Shown here piece by piece: positions 1-11,030 of a stretch of DNA of 64,000 bases (position 1 is the first letter of the stretch; every line of letters starts with the position of its first letter). The notes beneath the pieces were generated by a model. It searched no databases and was not told where the DNA came from. It saw only the letters and a program-made list of their open reading frames with translations. Both the position numbers and the translations under genes were made by a program. The stretch is from Drechmeria coniospora (taxonomy: Eukaryota; Ascomycota; Sordariomycetes; Hypocreales; Ophiocordycipitaceae), in the NCBI RefSeq assembly GCF_001625195.1, contig NC_054390.1, positions 1,674,001-1,738,000 of the forward strand. The letters are read 5' to 3'.

Positions 1-577
1 AAAGTTCTTAGTATCTTTGAGCTTAGTATACTCTGGGAATAAGAATACCTTCTTGGATAGCTTAATATTGGAGCTTAAATCAGTTACTTTAGTAGTAGTA
101 GTACTACTACTATATATTGGGATTCCTTGGATAGGTGTATATTTGGGCTTTATTTTGTTGAGGCGTTTTTGAATTGGTATAATAGTGTTGTTTAATTGTT
201 CCGTAAGTTGGTTAAACCGATTGGAAAGATTATTATACTGTAGTTATTGCCTTTAAATAATTGCCTTAAGTTCCGATATAATGGGTGTTTTAGTAGCCTG
301 ACCTTCCTTAGTGGAATCCATTTTGAAAATACAGATACAATCTAGTTAGTAACTAGATTTTCGGTTTACCTTTCTACTAGTAGTACTAGTAGTTGCAACA
401 AGTAGTACTTGTTGTATTAGTAGCTGGATGCTGTAGTTGAATCGATTTTCTGGAATTACAGTAAGTAGTACTTACAGCAGAAGTGCGTTAGGAAGTACTA
501 TAAGTAGTACTTATAGTATTGGTAGCTGGGTCGATTGTTCCGGAGGGTTTTGGTGTAGTCCTTCTGGGCTTATAACC
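1..577 (-). pseudogene. Copia-F gag N-terminus and 5' leader (RIP-mutated, cut by window edge)
   Basis: Read on the minus strand, an ATG at about 322-324 opens a reading frame (MDSTKEGQ...) similar to the gag start of Copia-A at 2,401 and continuing toward base 1. It is broken by TAG/TAA codons typical of RIP. Bases 325-577 are the untranslated leader between gag and the 5' LTR; they hold several perfect inverted repeats centred on AGTAGTACT (374-392, 396-414, 471-485, 496-518). The rest of gag-pol and the 3' LTR must lie left of the window. Inactive. Confidence 0.8.
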
Positions 578-1214
578 TCTTAAAATAAAAGGGGAATTGC
601 CTCTTAGAATAAAGGGGTAAAATAGGAAGGGTATACAGTGGAAGTTCAGTTGCACGGACTATCCAAAATAGATATTAATCGAGGCTGTTAGTAACAGCAG
701 GAAGTGCACCAGTTAGTAACTAGGTAAGGAATACAGATTTAAATAAGTTAAATAGGAGTACTAAGGGATAATTCAAAAAAGAAAGACTATTATATTTCTT
801 ATACTTACTTACGCGCATGTATATATGTTTACAGCGTATGCATCTAGTATTTTTTTTTATCCTAACTATCTAAGAGTATAGGAAAGGGAGGACTATTTTA
901 TACCTGAGAGGTAGTACCTTAATTAGTGCAATGTGCATATGTTGGAATTCTGTCTAATTCCATACAATGCATCTCCGAATAATCTGCTTGTATTTAATGC
1001 AGCTCCAAATACTCTGGTTGAGTCATACTGCTAGTTGGTTGCAACTAGTAGGGTTGATTAGTATTAGGGTTCGGTCGCAACAGTACAGCAGTAGTACTGC
1101 AGTAGTCGAGCGGGCCAGTAGTAGTACTACTAGCAAGCAACTGCTAGTTGCAGTTGGGTGGGTCCTACCGCGCAACAGTAGTACTGTTGGCGGGCAACTA
1201 CTAGTAGTAGTTAG
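578..1214 (-). repeat. Copia-F 5' LTR, left part (split by Copia-A)
   Basis: The leader ends at the sequence GGCTTATAACC, which also flanks the other copia LTRs, and LTR sequence begins at 578. The LTR is interrupted at 1,214 by Copia-A and resumes at 8,247. The part is rich in short perfect inverted repeats, for example CAACAGTA-G-TACTGTTG at 1,173-1,189. It is divergent from the other copia LTRs in its left portion. Confidence 0.8.
1210..1214. repeat. Target-site duplication GTTAG, left of Copia-A
   Basis: GTTAG directly precedes the LTR start TGTTAAAA and is repeated at 8,242-8,246 directly after the 3' LTR. The match extends one base further (AGTTAG) because the LTR ends in A, so the duplication is 5 or 6 bp; 5 bp is usual for copia integrase. 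Confidence 0.88.
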
Positions 1215-2073
1215 TGTTAAAAATACTAGTATTTATACTAGTAAGACTACCCAAATAGGATACTATCCTATTGCTACTACTACTAGTAGCAACAGCTAGG
1301 AGTACTACTACTAGCAAATATACTATACTATACTGCGAGTATTAGTAAGCATATAGAGTTAACTGATAGTATACAACATACTACTTCTCCGAACTACGAC
1401 TCGGAGCGACTGCCGGCAGTACTACTGCCAGCCAACCCACTACTACAACCTGACCCATATATGTAGTAGTCAGTCGACTACTGGAGTCAATTGATCGGAA
1501 CACTAATTAATATTCTCCCAACGACTACCAGCCGTTGCTAGCCAAGAGTACTACTCTTAGCAATTTGAACTATAGTACAGGGACAACCAAGCCGGTAACT
1601 TACCGTACGAATACGACCAAGCAGGTAACCTACTGCGCGGTATAATGGACTGGCCACCTGACTTAACAGGCTCATATATGCGTACAATAGTACAGCAATT
1701 ATAGTCTCGACTTAGGTACACTGGGTTATCGCAGATCGTATATGCGCACATTAGTATAGCAGTTATAGTCTCGACCCAGGTACACTAAGTTGTCGCAGAT
1801 CGTATATACGCACATTAGTATAGCAGTTATAGTCTCGACCCAGGAACCTAAGGTTATCGAGGTACTACCTCCAAGACATAAATAGTCCTATTTCTCCTGT
1901 ACTGTACTTAATAGAATAATCGCATTCGTTTGTATAATTCGGTACTACCAATTGTGCACTCTTGCCCAGTTACTAACTGGCACCCCTTATACTGTTACTA
2001 ACAGCTTGATTGATTCCCTGGTCCGTGCGATATACTTCTACTACCCCTCCTCTTGCGTACCCAAATTGCAAGA
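1215..2073 (+). repeat. Copia-A 5' LTR
   Basis: 859 bp, starting TGTTAAAAATACTAG and ending TTGCAAGA, with a partner of the same length at 7,383-8,241. It contains a 64-bp tandem repeat, three units, around 1,681-1,850 (CG-CACATTAG-TATAGCAG at 1,745 and 1,809; a divergent first unit at 1,681) and many short inverted repeats with an AGTACTACT/AGTAGTACT core. Ends are not a perfect TG...CA pair. Confidence 0.9.
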
Positions 2074-2400
2074 GGTTATAAGCCCGGAAGGACTACAATC
2101 AATCCTCCGGAATTAATCTTTGCGACTTACTAAGTTACCTACCAGTACTACTGGTAACGATTGATCGAATCCTGTAACTTACTAAGTTACCTACTAGTAC
2201 TACTGGTAACTCTTGGTCACCAAACTATAGCTCCCCCAACTACTAGTACTACTAGTACGTTATCTACCAGTACTACTAGTAACGCTTAGTCTCTAAGCTA
2301 CGGCTCCCTTCCCTACTAGTACTACTAGTAGGATACCCAATTGCTAGTATTACTAGCTAGGTAAGTAAGGTAAGATCGGAATCTAGTTACTAACTAGAAA
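2074..2400 (+). repeat. Copia-A 5' leader with palindromic repeats
   Basis: Between the 5' LTR and the gag ATG. It begins GGTTATAAGCCCGG, conserved in all copia copies here and a candidate primer-binding region, although I could not match it to a specific tRNA. It then carries repeated units built of TTACTAAGTTACC and TACTAGTACTACTAGTA-type palindromes. The same unit types are amplified to different copy number in Copia-B, -C and -E. Confidence 0.75.
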
Positions 2401-4025
2401 ATGGATCCCACTAACTAAGGTCAGGGAACTAACCTATCGGAAATCGAAAAACGTCTACTAGTACAGTAAATGCAAATCGATAAACTTTTACAACAATATA
2501 CTCAATCTATACAACAACTCAATACTATTGTCCTACAGATATAAGATCGACTAAATACAATCGAGTTAACTCTCAGTAACCTTAGTAATAGTACTACTAT
2601 TACAAAGACAGAGGATTCCAACTCTAACTACAAGTTAAACAAAAAAGTCTATCAATTCCCGAAATATACAAAACTCAAAGGCACCGAGAATTACAAGCTG
2701 TAGGAGCAATCCCTATTAATTCAACTTCAAGCCCTGGACCTAGAAAGTTTTCTAGATAAACCTTTAATTACATCCAACTTCTTAAGCAGAAATCAGGCCC
2801 ATTTACTTATACTATTACGGGATAGCTATACGGAAGAAACCTTAGCATCTATTGCATAGATTAAAAACCTAACTAAGGTTTTCCTATTATTAAAAAAACA
2901 ATACTCCAAAGGTTACAAAGCCAAACGCTCTAACCTATACAACGCTTACCACACCCTTACATTTAAGGGGTACAAAGGAACACTTAAGGCATTTAATGCT
3001 AAATTCAACAGTCGACTTACTAGGCTATAACTAGCTGGAGTAACAATCGATCCACTGGATTAAGCCAACCGATACCTTGCAATAGTTAAGCCTATTTTTC
3101 CACAATAGGTTGCTATACAACGCAATACCATTTAGTCTTCCCAAGCCTTAGGACTTAAAATAGATACCCTAGGTCTACAATACCTTATAGTTAACCTTCT
3201 GGAAGAAAATCGAAACTCCAGTACTACTGGATCGAATACATTCAGCCATAAGGTATCCCAAGTACCCAAGAAAAAGAAGAAGGGAAATAGATCTACTAAA
3301 TCTAGTTAACCCAGTCAATTTAACAAAACAAGCTAATCCAATAAATCCAACAAATCGACCAAGCAATTAAAGGATACTACTAGTTTCCTAGTTAGTAACT
3401 ACAGCCTAACCACCGGCTATATGGACTTACCTAATTCCTATCAAGAATCAGATACCGATTCTAACTCTATACAAGAATTAGAAATATTGCCTAACTTAGG
3501 TAATATTAGTACACTATATAGTATTACTAACACTAATGTATACTACATAGGCCTACTTTACGATACTAGCTCAACCTGCCATTTGGTAAATAATCGGTCT
3601 AAGTTTATAACCTTTAGACTAATTGCAAAATCTTAGGCAAAACCAATTACTACTGGAGGTAGTCCAATCTACCTTAGTAGAATTGGAAACGCTGAATTTA
3701 CGGTATTAATTAATACCGATCCACCAACCTATAGTACTCTTATACTACAAGAGGTATATATTCCGAAACTGGAAGTCAATATTATTAGTAGGATACGTTA
3801 CTACGAATTAGGGGGAACGCTTATTAAGGAATCCCTATACAACTCGAACCAAAAAGTATATAGCCTACTTAACTTCCAGAGGTACGGCTTCTTCCTACAA
3901 CAAGAAGGCCTAGATACGCCCTATCTGAGAAAACCAAACTTAGCCCACTCAAGCTACTACAGTAGCTATAGAATAGTAGTAGAAATTCCCTTGCAGTAAC
4001 CTCCCTGGGCCAACGAGGCAGAAGA

Positions 4026-4175
4026 CTAGTCGGTACCTAGATCGGTACCCCAGTCGGCACCTAGATCGGTACCTAGGTCGGCACCTAAATTGGTGCCTAG
4101 GTCGGCACCTAGATCGGTACCTAGGTCGGCACCTAGATCGGTACCAAGGTCGGTACCTAGTCCAGTACCTAGACC
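4026..4175 (+). repeat. 12-bp coding minisatellite in Copia-A
   Basis: Tandem 12-bp units alternating CCTAGATCGGTA and CCTAGGTCGGCA, encoding Pro-Arg-Ser-Val / Pro-Arg-Ser-Ala. The same array, with different unit numbers, occurs in Copia-B (10,890-11,025), Copia-C (53,450-53,660) and Copia-D (58,250-58,410). It lies in the linker between gag/protease and integrase. Confidence 0.88.
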
Positions 4176-5399
4176 GGGACCTAGACCAGGACTAGGTCCT
4201 AGCCCAACTACTAGTTCGGCTAATTCAAGGGACCTTACTAAGGCTACCCTACACAAAGACCCTATAGAGGACCCAATCCCTATAGAGGCAACAGACCTAC
4301 TAGCAGTCCCTACTGCTAGTACTGAGGAACAGGCTATTCCGACTACTAGTACGGAATTCAGCAACTAGTCTTATCAAAGACTACTGCAATAAGCAGGCAT
4401 CTAGCATATTAGACTAGGATATATTAGTCTGCCATTATTGAAAAAGACTAGTAAGATTACTAGTATGTTACCTAACTTTTTATCCATTAAGGTTACCGAT
4501 TTTCAATGCCTTACCTATATACGGGCAAAATCTACCAGACGCCAGTTAAGGGATCCAATTGAGGATCCAGACTATATACTTAACTCAATCGAAGGGGATA
4601 CATTTGGAATTAAACCTATATCCTACGATCGAAAGTCTATTGGACTAATCCTTATCGATTGCAAATCCTAATTCCGTTAGGTATATATCCTACCTAATAA
4701 GGAAGGACCAACAATTCTCTAGGCTATAAAGAACTTCTTTCAAAGCCTAAAAACACACTATAGCCGTTACCTAAAAAGGCTATTTTATAATGGAGGACCT
4801 AAAATCAACACATTGCTACAGGACTAGTTGGGTACCAAAGGAATACTATTCGATACGTCTTACCCGTATACCCCCGAACAAAATGGACTTACCGAACGAT
4901 CTATACGAGTTATTCTGGACCGGCTACAAGCAACCATAATCTGGGCCGGCCTCCTACTATTCCTCTAGTCTGCTATACTTCCTACTATAGTTAACCTGGT
5001 CAACTATACTGCAATTACCAATAGGGATCTAAGCCCCTACCAATTACTCAAGCAGGAGCTACAAGGGCTAAAAACGCTACTAAACCTTACAGCCTATAAG
5101 GCTATTGGTACCTACTGCGAAGTCCTGATCCCTTACTAGAAACGGATTTAAAGTACCAAATTAGTACAACGCACAGAACCAGTAAGGCTACTAGTAACGC
5201 TAGGTTCAAAAACATACCTTGTATACATACCTTCCAGAAGGGCAGTTATAAAAACTACCTTCCTAAAAGTCCTAGAAGGTATCGGCCCTATCTCCCAAGG
5301 ACTTCAACGACTACCAAGTCCTAGTCTCCAAGGACTAGAGTCAGAGGGGGAAATTGAGATAGAAGACTATATCTCGCAAAATACCTCTAGTCCCCTAAC

Positions 5400-5575
5400 A
5401 CCTAGGGAGACAAAGGGGGCCAACGGACCTACTAGTCCTACTAGGACCAGTAGGTTGCAAGGAACCAACTGACCTACTAGCCCTACTAGGGCTAGTAGAC
5501 CTACTAGTTCTACTAGGACCAATAGGTTGCAAGGAGCCAACGGACCAACTAGTCCTACTAGGACTAGCGCAACAG
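5400..5575 (+). repeat. PTSPTR-type coding repeat in Copia-A
   Basis: Repeats of CCTACTAGTCCTACTAGG encode Pro-Thr-Ser-Pro-Thr-Arg, separated by a Leu-Gln-Gly-Thr/Ala-Asn-Gly spacer. The equivalent array in Copia-D (56,775-57,010, minus strand) has more units. It is a low-complexity linker between integrase and reverse transcriptase. Confidence 0.82.
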
Positions 5576-7368
5576 AGGGGGTCCTGGCCCAGCCAATAGA
5601 GGATCTACTAAATACCTCTCTTCCAGATGCACTAGAACCAGAAGACAACCCTGACCTAATGGATCTTAACCTAGCGTATTGGATCCAGGACCTATGCTAC
5701 TAAGCTAAGGCAAAGCAACTACTAAATAGTAGCAAGCCTACTAGCTGGAAACAGGTACTTAAGTCAGACAATAAAGACCAGTAGATAAGTGCTATATTCT
5801 CGGAATTCCAGCAGCTTATCTAGGTAGGGGTATTTTATTTTATCCCCCTTTAAGAAATACCAACTGGCAGACGACTTCTGAAAAGCCGACTTATACTATA
5901 AGTCAAAAAGGATCAGCAGAATAACCCTATTAAATTTAAGGCATAACTAATAGCTAAGGGATTTATGCAAATTAAAGGCCTCGATTATATTAAGACTTTT
6001 GCAACTACTAGTATTCCACCTACCTAGAGGATACTACTAGCCCTAGCCGCCTAGAACAACTAGTACGTCGAATAGATTAACTTTATTGGTGCTTTCCTAA
6101 ACAGTAAGCTACCCGAAGTTAATTATCTTAAAATTCCCAAGGGACTGGAAGCATTTATTAGTTTTAATAAGACCAATAATTTAGCTAAGCTACTAGCTAA
6201 GCTAGGCTACAACCTAGTAATTAAACAAGGTATCCTTTTGAAAAAGGCACTCTACGGCCTAAAACAAGGACCTAGAGAGTAGCAGGAGGTACTTACCAAA
6301 CTGCTATACTAATACGGATATAGCCCTCTGGTATCTAATCCGGCTATCTACTATAACAGTACTACTAGTACTTATATAGTTAGCTACGTCGACGACTGCC
6401 TACTTATTGGACTAAACCTTATATATATTAATAAGTTGAAATAACAACTACATAAGGTATACCTAATTAAAGATTGCGGACAGGCCGCCTTCTTCTTAGG
6501 CGTACAGATTAGTCGAACGACTAAGGGTATTACCCTTAGCCAAAAAGGGTATATTGAGGAAGCCCTAACCCGATTTGGGTTAAAGGAGGCCAAGGCAGTA
6601 GTAATACCGCTACAGCCAGGAGTACTTAAGCAGGCTATTACAACGCCCCTTGCTCCCTTGTCCGCAACCGACCAACTGGTATACTAACAGATAGTAGGGA
6701 CTTTAATGTACCTTATGCTACTAACCCGACTAAATATAGCCTTTGCAATCCAATAGCTATCTCGGTATATATACCAGGCTACTAGTCTGCAGCTATTAGC
6801 CGGCAAGAACCTCCTTCAATATCTAAAAGGAACTATAGACCTAGCTATCTACTACTAGTCTAAGTCCGCAGCACCCAACCTATTTGGATTTTCCGATAGC
6901 GACTTTGCAGGTAACTTAAATTCTTCTAAGTCTACCTATAGGTACCTCTTTACCCTAGTAGGTAGACCAATCTGCTAGAAATCAAAAAGGGCTAATACTA
7001 TTACTCTTTCTACTGTAGAGGCAGAATCGGATGCCCTACTGGAAGCTATTCGGGAACTTAAATAGCTATATAGTCTATTTACAGAAATAGGCAAGGGTCT
7101 CAAGAAGCCTATTCTACTTCTGTACGACAATAATGGATCTATCTCTAATGCCAATAACCCCAATTAGTATAACCGAACAAAGCATATACTACTAAAGTTC
7201 CGGTATATTCGGTAAGAAGCAGCAAACGGACTAGCCAAAATCAGTTACCTAAACACTAAGTCCATGCCTGCCGACGGCCTTACTAAGGCCCTTACCGCTA
7301 ATCTCTTCCAACGCTACCTTAGCCTACTAGGTCTCCAAGGGATCCCTATTTAGCAGTAGTTATACTAG

Positions 7369-7382
7369 CTAAATAGAGGGGG
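7369..7382 (+). other. Polypurine tract of Copia-A
   Basis: The purine-rich stretch AAATAGAGGGGG, followed by TA, lies directly before the 3' LTR, where plus-strand DNA synthesis is primed. The complement is seen at the matching place in Copia-D (54,975-54,986). Confidence 0.75.
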
Positions 7383-8241
7383 TATTAAAAATACTAGTAT
7401 TTATACTAGTAAGACTACCCAAATAGGATACTATCCTATTGCTACTACTACTAGTAGCAACAGCTAGGAGTACTACTACTAGTAAATATGCTATACTATA
7501 CTGCGAGTATTAGTAAGCATATAGAGTTGACTGATAGTATATAATATACTACTTCTCCGAACTACGACTCGGAGCGACTGCCGGCAGTACTACTGCTAGC
7601 CAACCCACTACTATAACCTAACCCACATATATAGTAGTCAGTCGACTACTAGAGTCAATTGATCGGAACACTAATTAATATTCTCCCAACGACTACCAGC
7701 CGTTGCCAGCCAAGAGTACTACTCTTAGCAATTTGAACTATAGTACAGGGACAACCAAGCCGGTGACTCACCGTACGAATACGACCAAGCAGGTAACCTA
7801 CTATACGGTATAATGGACTGGCCACCTAACTTAACAGGCTCATATATGCGTACATTAGTACAGCAATTATAGTCTCGACTTAGGTACATTGGGTTGTCGC
7901 AGATCGTATATGCACACATTAGTATAGCAGTTATAGTCTCGACCCAGGTACACTAAGTTATCGCAGATCGTATATACGTACATTAGTATAGCAGTTATAG
8001 TCTCGACCCAGGAACCTAAGGTTATCGAGGTACTACCTCCAAGATATAAATAGTCCTATTTCTCCTGTACTGTACTTGATAGAATAATTGCATTCGTTTG
8101 TATAATTTGGTACTACTAAGTTTGCACTCTTACCCAGTTACTAACTGGCACCTATTTTGCTGTTACCAACAGCGTGATTAATTCCCTAGTCCGTGCGATA
8201 TACTTCCACTACCCCTCTTCTTGCGTACCCAAATTGCAAGA
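7383..8241 (+). repeat. Copia-A 3' LTR
   Basis: 859 bp, starting TATTAAAAATACTAG (the first TG mutated to TA, RIP direction) and ending TTGCAAGA just before the GTTAG duplication. It differs from the 5' LTR mainly by scattered transitions. Confidence 0.9.
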
Positions 8242-8246
8242 GTTAG
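8242..8246. repeat. Target-site duplication GTTAG, right of Copia-A
   Basis: This copy of the pentamer at 1,210-1,214 marks the end of the Copia-A insertion and the point where the Copia-F LTR resumes. Confidence 0.88.
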
Positions 8247-8548
8247 GAGCGCGTTAATTAACGGCCCGATCAATAATCTTACTTGGTCGACTAAGTACTA
8301 CTTGCACGCAACGTGCAACAGTAGTAAATTGGCTGGGCAGTAGTACTGCCATCAATTATACTAAGTCGGAGCGAGGAGAATTTGCATAGTAAGTGCAATT
8401 CGTTAACTCGATATACTACCTGTACGTACAGTACAGTAGTAGTATATAGGCAAGCAGTAGTACTACTGCCCGGTGTTGCAAATGGCAATACATAGGATAG
8501 TATCCTATTTGGGTAGTCTTACTAGTATAAATACCAGTAATTTTAACA
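8247..8548 (-). repeat. Copia-F 5' LTR, right part
   Basis: Continuation of the LTR cut at 1,214. It ends TTTTAACA at 8,548, the complement of the family's LTR start TGTTAAAA, and contains the family block AGGATAGTATCCTATTTGGG. Joining 578-1,214 with 8,247-8,548 gives an LTR of about 939 bp. The next base, 8,549, is Copia-B internal sequence, so Copia-F is inserted in Copia-B. Confidence 0.85.
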
Positions 8549-8688
8549 GGATTAGTTCAGTAGACTTTCGATTATAGGATATAGGTTTAATCCTAAATAT
8601 ATCCCCTTTAATTAAGTTAAGTATATAGTCTGGATCCTCGATTGTATCCCTTAACTAGCGTTTAGTAGATTTTGCCTGTATATAGGTA

Positions 8689-10552
8689 AGTCGGACCCCC
8701 CCAAGATAGGCACCCCCTAAGATGGGCACCCCTCACGACGATAAGGCGGCAGACTTTAAAGCCGAAAAAAGCAGCATTTTCAGTACCGCAATATTAAAAT
8801 AAAATATCTAGAGTATCTATTTAAGCTGCTATTTAAAGCAAAGGCTCTCAAATTCGTAACTAGACGTTAAGGCGGCTATTGGGGCCGGATCTAGCACCTG
8901 TTGTAGTCTTGCTCGAGTCTTAACGATCTGTTCAATCTATGCAAAGCGCTCGTTAGGATCTTAGGCTACTTTTTGCTTCTTTAGAGGCTTAAGTCAATAG
9001 ATTTAATATTCCAATTAAGCGATTTTAGCCTGGGCCTCTGCAAGGGTGGTATTTTGGGCATTAAGGCCCCGGCCAATCTTCCAAAACAGCCGCCTAGCAG
9101 CCCGATTAACTTGGCCGGGCGCGTATACCTTTGCAATAAGGACTTTAATGTCGTACGATCTGTAGGGTGTTCGGAATAGATCGGATTCCCCCTTAAGCTG
9201 CCTTTTTAGGGCCTCGGCTTCTGGAACGGCTGGGGGGTCGGTCTGTAATAGAAGGCGGCTTATTAAAGGCTTTGCTATATTAACGGGCCACAACCTAGAT
9301 CCCTTCTAGCCTCCCTTAATATTCCGTTCCGTAAGACCTTCCGTACGGGCCTTGTAATAGCATTACAAAAAGGTAGCCTTACCGATTAGCGTTATATCGT
9401 TACTACTAGCTAAAAATGCAATAGCTTCAATAGCCCGGCGGTAAGCAGCCTTAATGGGTAAAAAATACAATACGTCGAGAGGCTAGAGGACGTATAAGGC
9501 GTATACCGGTAGGAATAGTAGGAAGATACTATTATCGAAGCATTCGTACATAAAATTATCTATCGTATGGCTTCCGTACCTATTAACAATAAGTAGCTGT
9601 TTATTCGTTTTCGATACCTTCATCCTGGGGATAAAGACCTCTTTTAGCTACTTTAACGCAATTGCATTGCTAGTCCAGCCCTTATCGGTTGCTGCAAAGC
9701 GCCATTAATCCAAATAGGCCAATTTCTCCGGAAACCATTAGTATTAAAGGTCTTTACCCTTAAAAAGGACCAGCGGCATTAGGGCCTGGCCCGTTGCAGA
9801 GACGCACTCTACAATTATAGTCCAATAACGCAATTTAAGCCGTTTTTTTAGCTATATCTTCTTCTCTAAGCTCCCTAGTACAAGACCGTTGCTGCCGAGG
9901 CCTTCTAGGATCCCTGTTTCGTCCATATTCCATCGGTATTAGGGTAAGATAGCCTGCAGTACCGGCAGCCTTAGTAAATTGAACTAGGACTGGATCCGAG
10001 GGATAGTAGCGCTATTTAAACGGGCGTATTCGATAGACTTACCTCGTACGGTACTAACTTCTGGGTTACGACGCAAAAAGCCGGCAATCCAGTTCTTACC
10101 GAGAGGTTTAAGGTCTCCTCCAGCAACAAGGATCCGGGCGGCAAAGACCTTTAGTTAATAATATAACGGCGGTAGCCCCAATGCGCCTTAGGCAAGGACC
10201 TAATTGCGTAGGTGCTTTTCTTAATTATTTAAGAGCCTCTGCGATATCTCTTTTGCATCTTTTATTGGAAGGCGGCCGCGTAATCGATATTGGAGCGTAG
10301 CGCGCGGAATTCTATACTGTCGGGCAGCCTGGATTTGCGATAGCCCGTTTCGAATAGCGTAGAGAGCTAACTGGACCGTTTCTTCGGAATAAGTAGGTAG
10401 CCTAGCTATTGAGAAAGCCGTATATAGCTTTTTTAATTAATTGTAGTTAAAATGCACGAGAAAACGCGGTTGTAATATCGTAGGTTGATGTGGATGAAGG
10501 TGCTAAATGGGGTGCCCATCTTGGGGGGTGCCTATCTTCGGGGGGTCCGACT
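8689..10552 (-). mobile_element. Fot1/pogo-type DNA transposon inserted in Copia-B
   Basis: 1,864 bp with near-perfect terminal inverted repeats of about 44 bp (8,689-8,732 and 10,509-10,552; two mismatches seen) beginning AGTCGGACCCCCC and including AAGATAGGCACCCCC. TA lies on both sides (8,687-8,688 and 10,553-10,554), the usual target of Tc1/mariner/pogo elements. Copia-D at about 57,905-57,930 shows the same copia sequence without the transposon, an empty site that confirms the ends. Confidence 0.93.
9015..10460 (-). pseudogene. Fot1/pogo transposase remnant
   Basis: On the minus strand, from about 10,460 downward, come a helix-turn-helix of psq/CENP-B type (YSEETVQLAL..., ...SQIQAARQYRIPRATL), then the first catalytic aspartate in MDETGILEGLGSNG (about 9,935-9,880), a second catalytic block reading NRYGSH (about 9,570) where DGHGSH is expected, PLDV (about 9,475) and a 92-residue open C-terminus with GLWPVNIAKPL. 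The family binds its inverted repeats and cuts DNA with a DDE/D active site. Here several TAG/TAA codons interrupt the frame. The second catalytic Asp is Asn through G-to-A, next to further RIP-type changes. Not functional. Confidence 0.88.
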
Positions 10553-10884
10553 TAAGGCATTGAAAATCGGTAACCTTAATACATAAAAAGTTAGGTAACC
10601 TACTAGTAATCTTACTAGTCTTTTTTAATAATAGCAGACTAATATATCCTAGTTTAATATACTAGATGCCTGCTTATTGCAGTAGTTATTAGTAAGACTG
10701 GTTGCTGAATTCCGTACTAGTAGTTGGAATAGCCTGTTCCTTAGTACTAGTAGTAGGGACTACTAGTAGGTCTGTTGCCTCTATAGGGATTGGGTCCTCT
10801 ATAGGGTCTTTGTATAGGGTAGCCTTAGTAAGGTCCCTTAGGTTAGCCGAACTAGTAGTTAAGCTAGGACCTAGTTCTGGTCTA

Positions 10885-11030
10885 GGTCCCAGTCTCGGTA
10901 CTGGACTAGGTACCGACCTAGGTACCGATCTAGGTACCGACCTAGGCACTAATCTAGGTACCGACCTAGGTACCGATCTAGGTACCGACCTAGGTACCGA
11001 TTTAGGTACCGACCAGTCTTCTGCCTTATT
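10885..11030 (-). repeat. 12-bp minisatellite in Copia-B
   Basis: Alternating CTAGGTACCGAC / CTAGGTACCGAT units, the complement of the Copia-A array. The coding strand (minus) reads Pro-Arg-Ser-Val repeats. The opposite strand reads a Leu-Gly-Thr-Asp repeat that stays open only because the unit length is a multiple of three. Confidence 0.85.

Larger units (their letters stand above)
2401..7360 (+). pseudogene. Copia-A gag-pol polyprotein remnant
   Basis: The gag ATG at 2,401 is intact. Recognisable pieces in order are: gag (about 2,401-3,650), a Pro-Arg-Ser-Val/Ala repeat (about 4,030-4,170), integrase with the NGLTER motif near 4,883-4,900, a PTSPTR-type repeat (5,410-5,560), reverse transcriptase with an intact YVDD catalytic box at 6,385-6,396, and RNase H around 6,890-7,250. 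Stops are almost all TAG or TAA at positions where CAG or CAA is expected, as RIP produces. In a live copia element this single frame makes gag, protease, integrase, reverse transcriptase and RNase H. Here only fragments of 60-110 residues stay open. Confidence 0.9.
1215..8241 (+). mobile_element. Copia-A: complete Ty1/copia retrotransposon, RIP-inactivated
   Basis: A full-length element of 7,027 bp in plus orientation, flanked by the 5-bp target duplication GTTAG at 1,210-1,214 and 8,242-8,246. The order is 5' LTR, leader, gag, proline/arginine/serine repeat, integrase, reverse transcriptase, RNase H, purine tract and 3' LTR. Integrase before reverse transcriptase is the copia order. It sits inside the 5' LTR of Copia-F. 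Both LTRs are exactly 859 bp, so no net length change has occurred since insertion. Many in-frame TAG/TAA codons show it cannot encode a full polyprotein. Confidence 0.93.

Noticed and set aside
4026..4364. Antisense Leu-Gly-Thr-Asp repeat frame
   Set aside because: Mirror of the 12-bp coding minisatellite; open only because the unit is a multiple of three.
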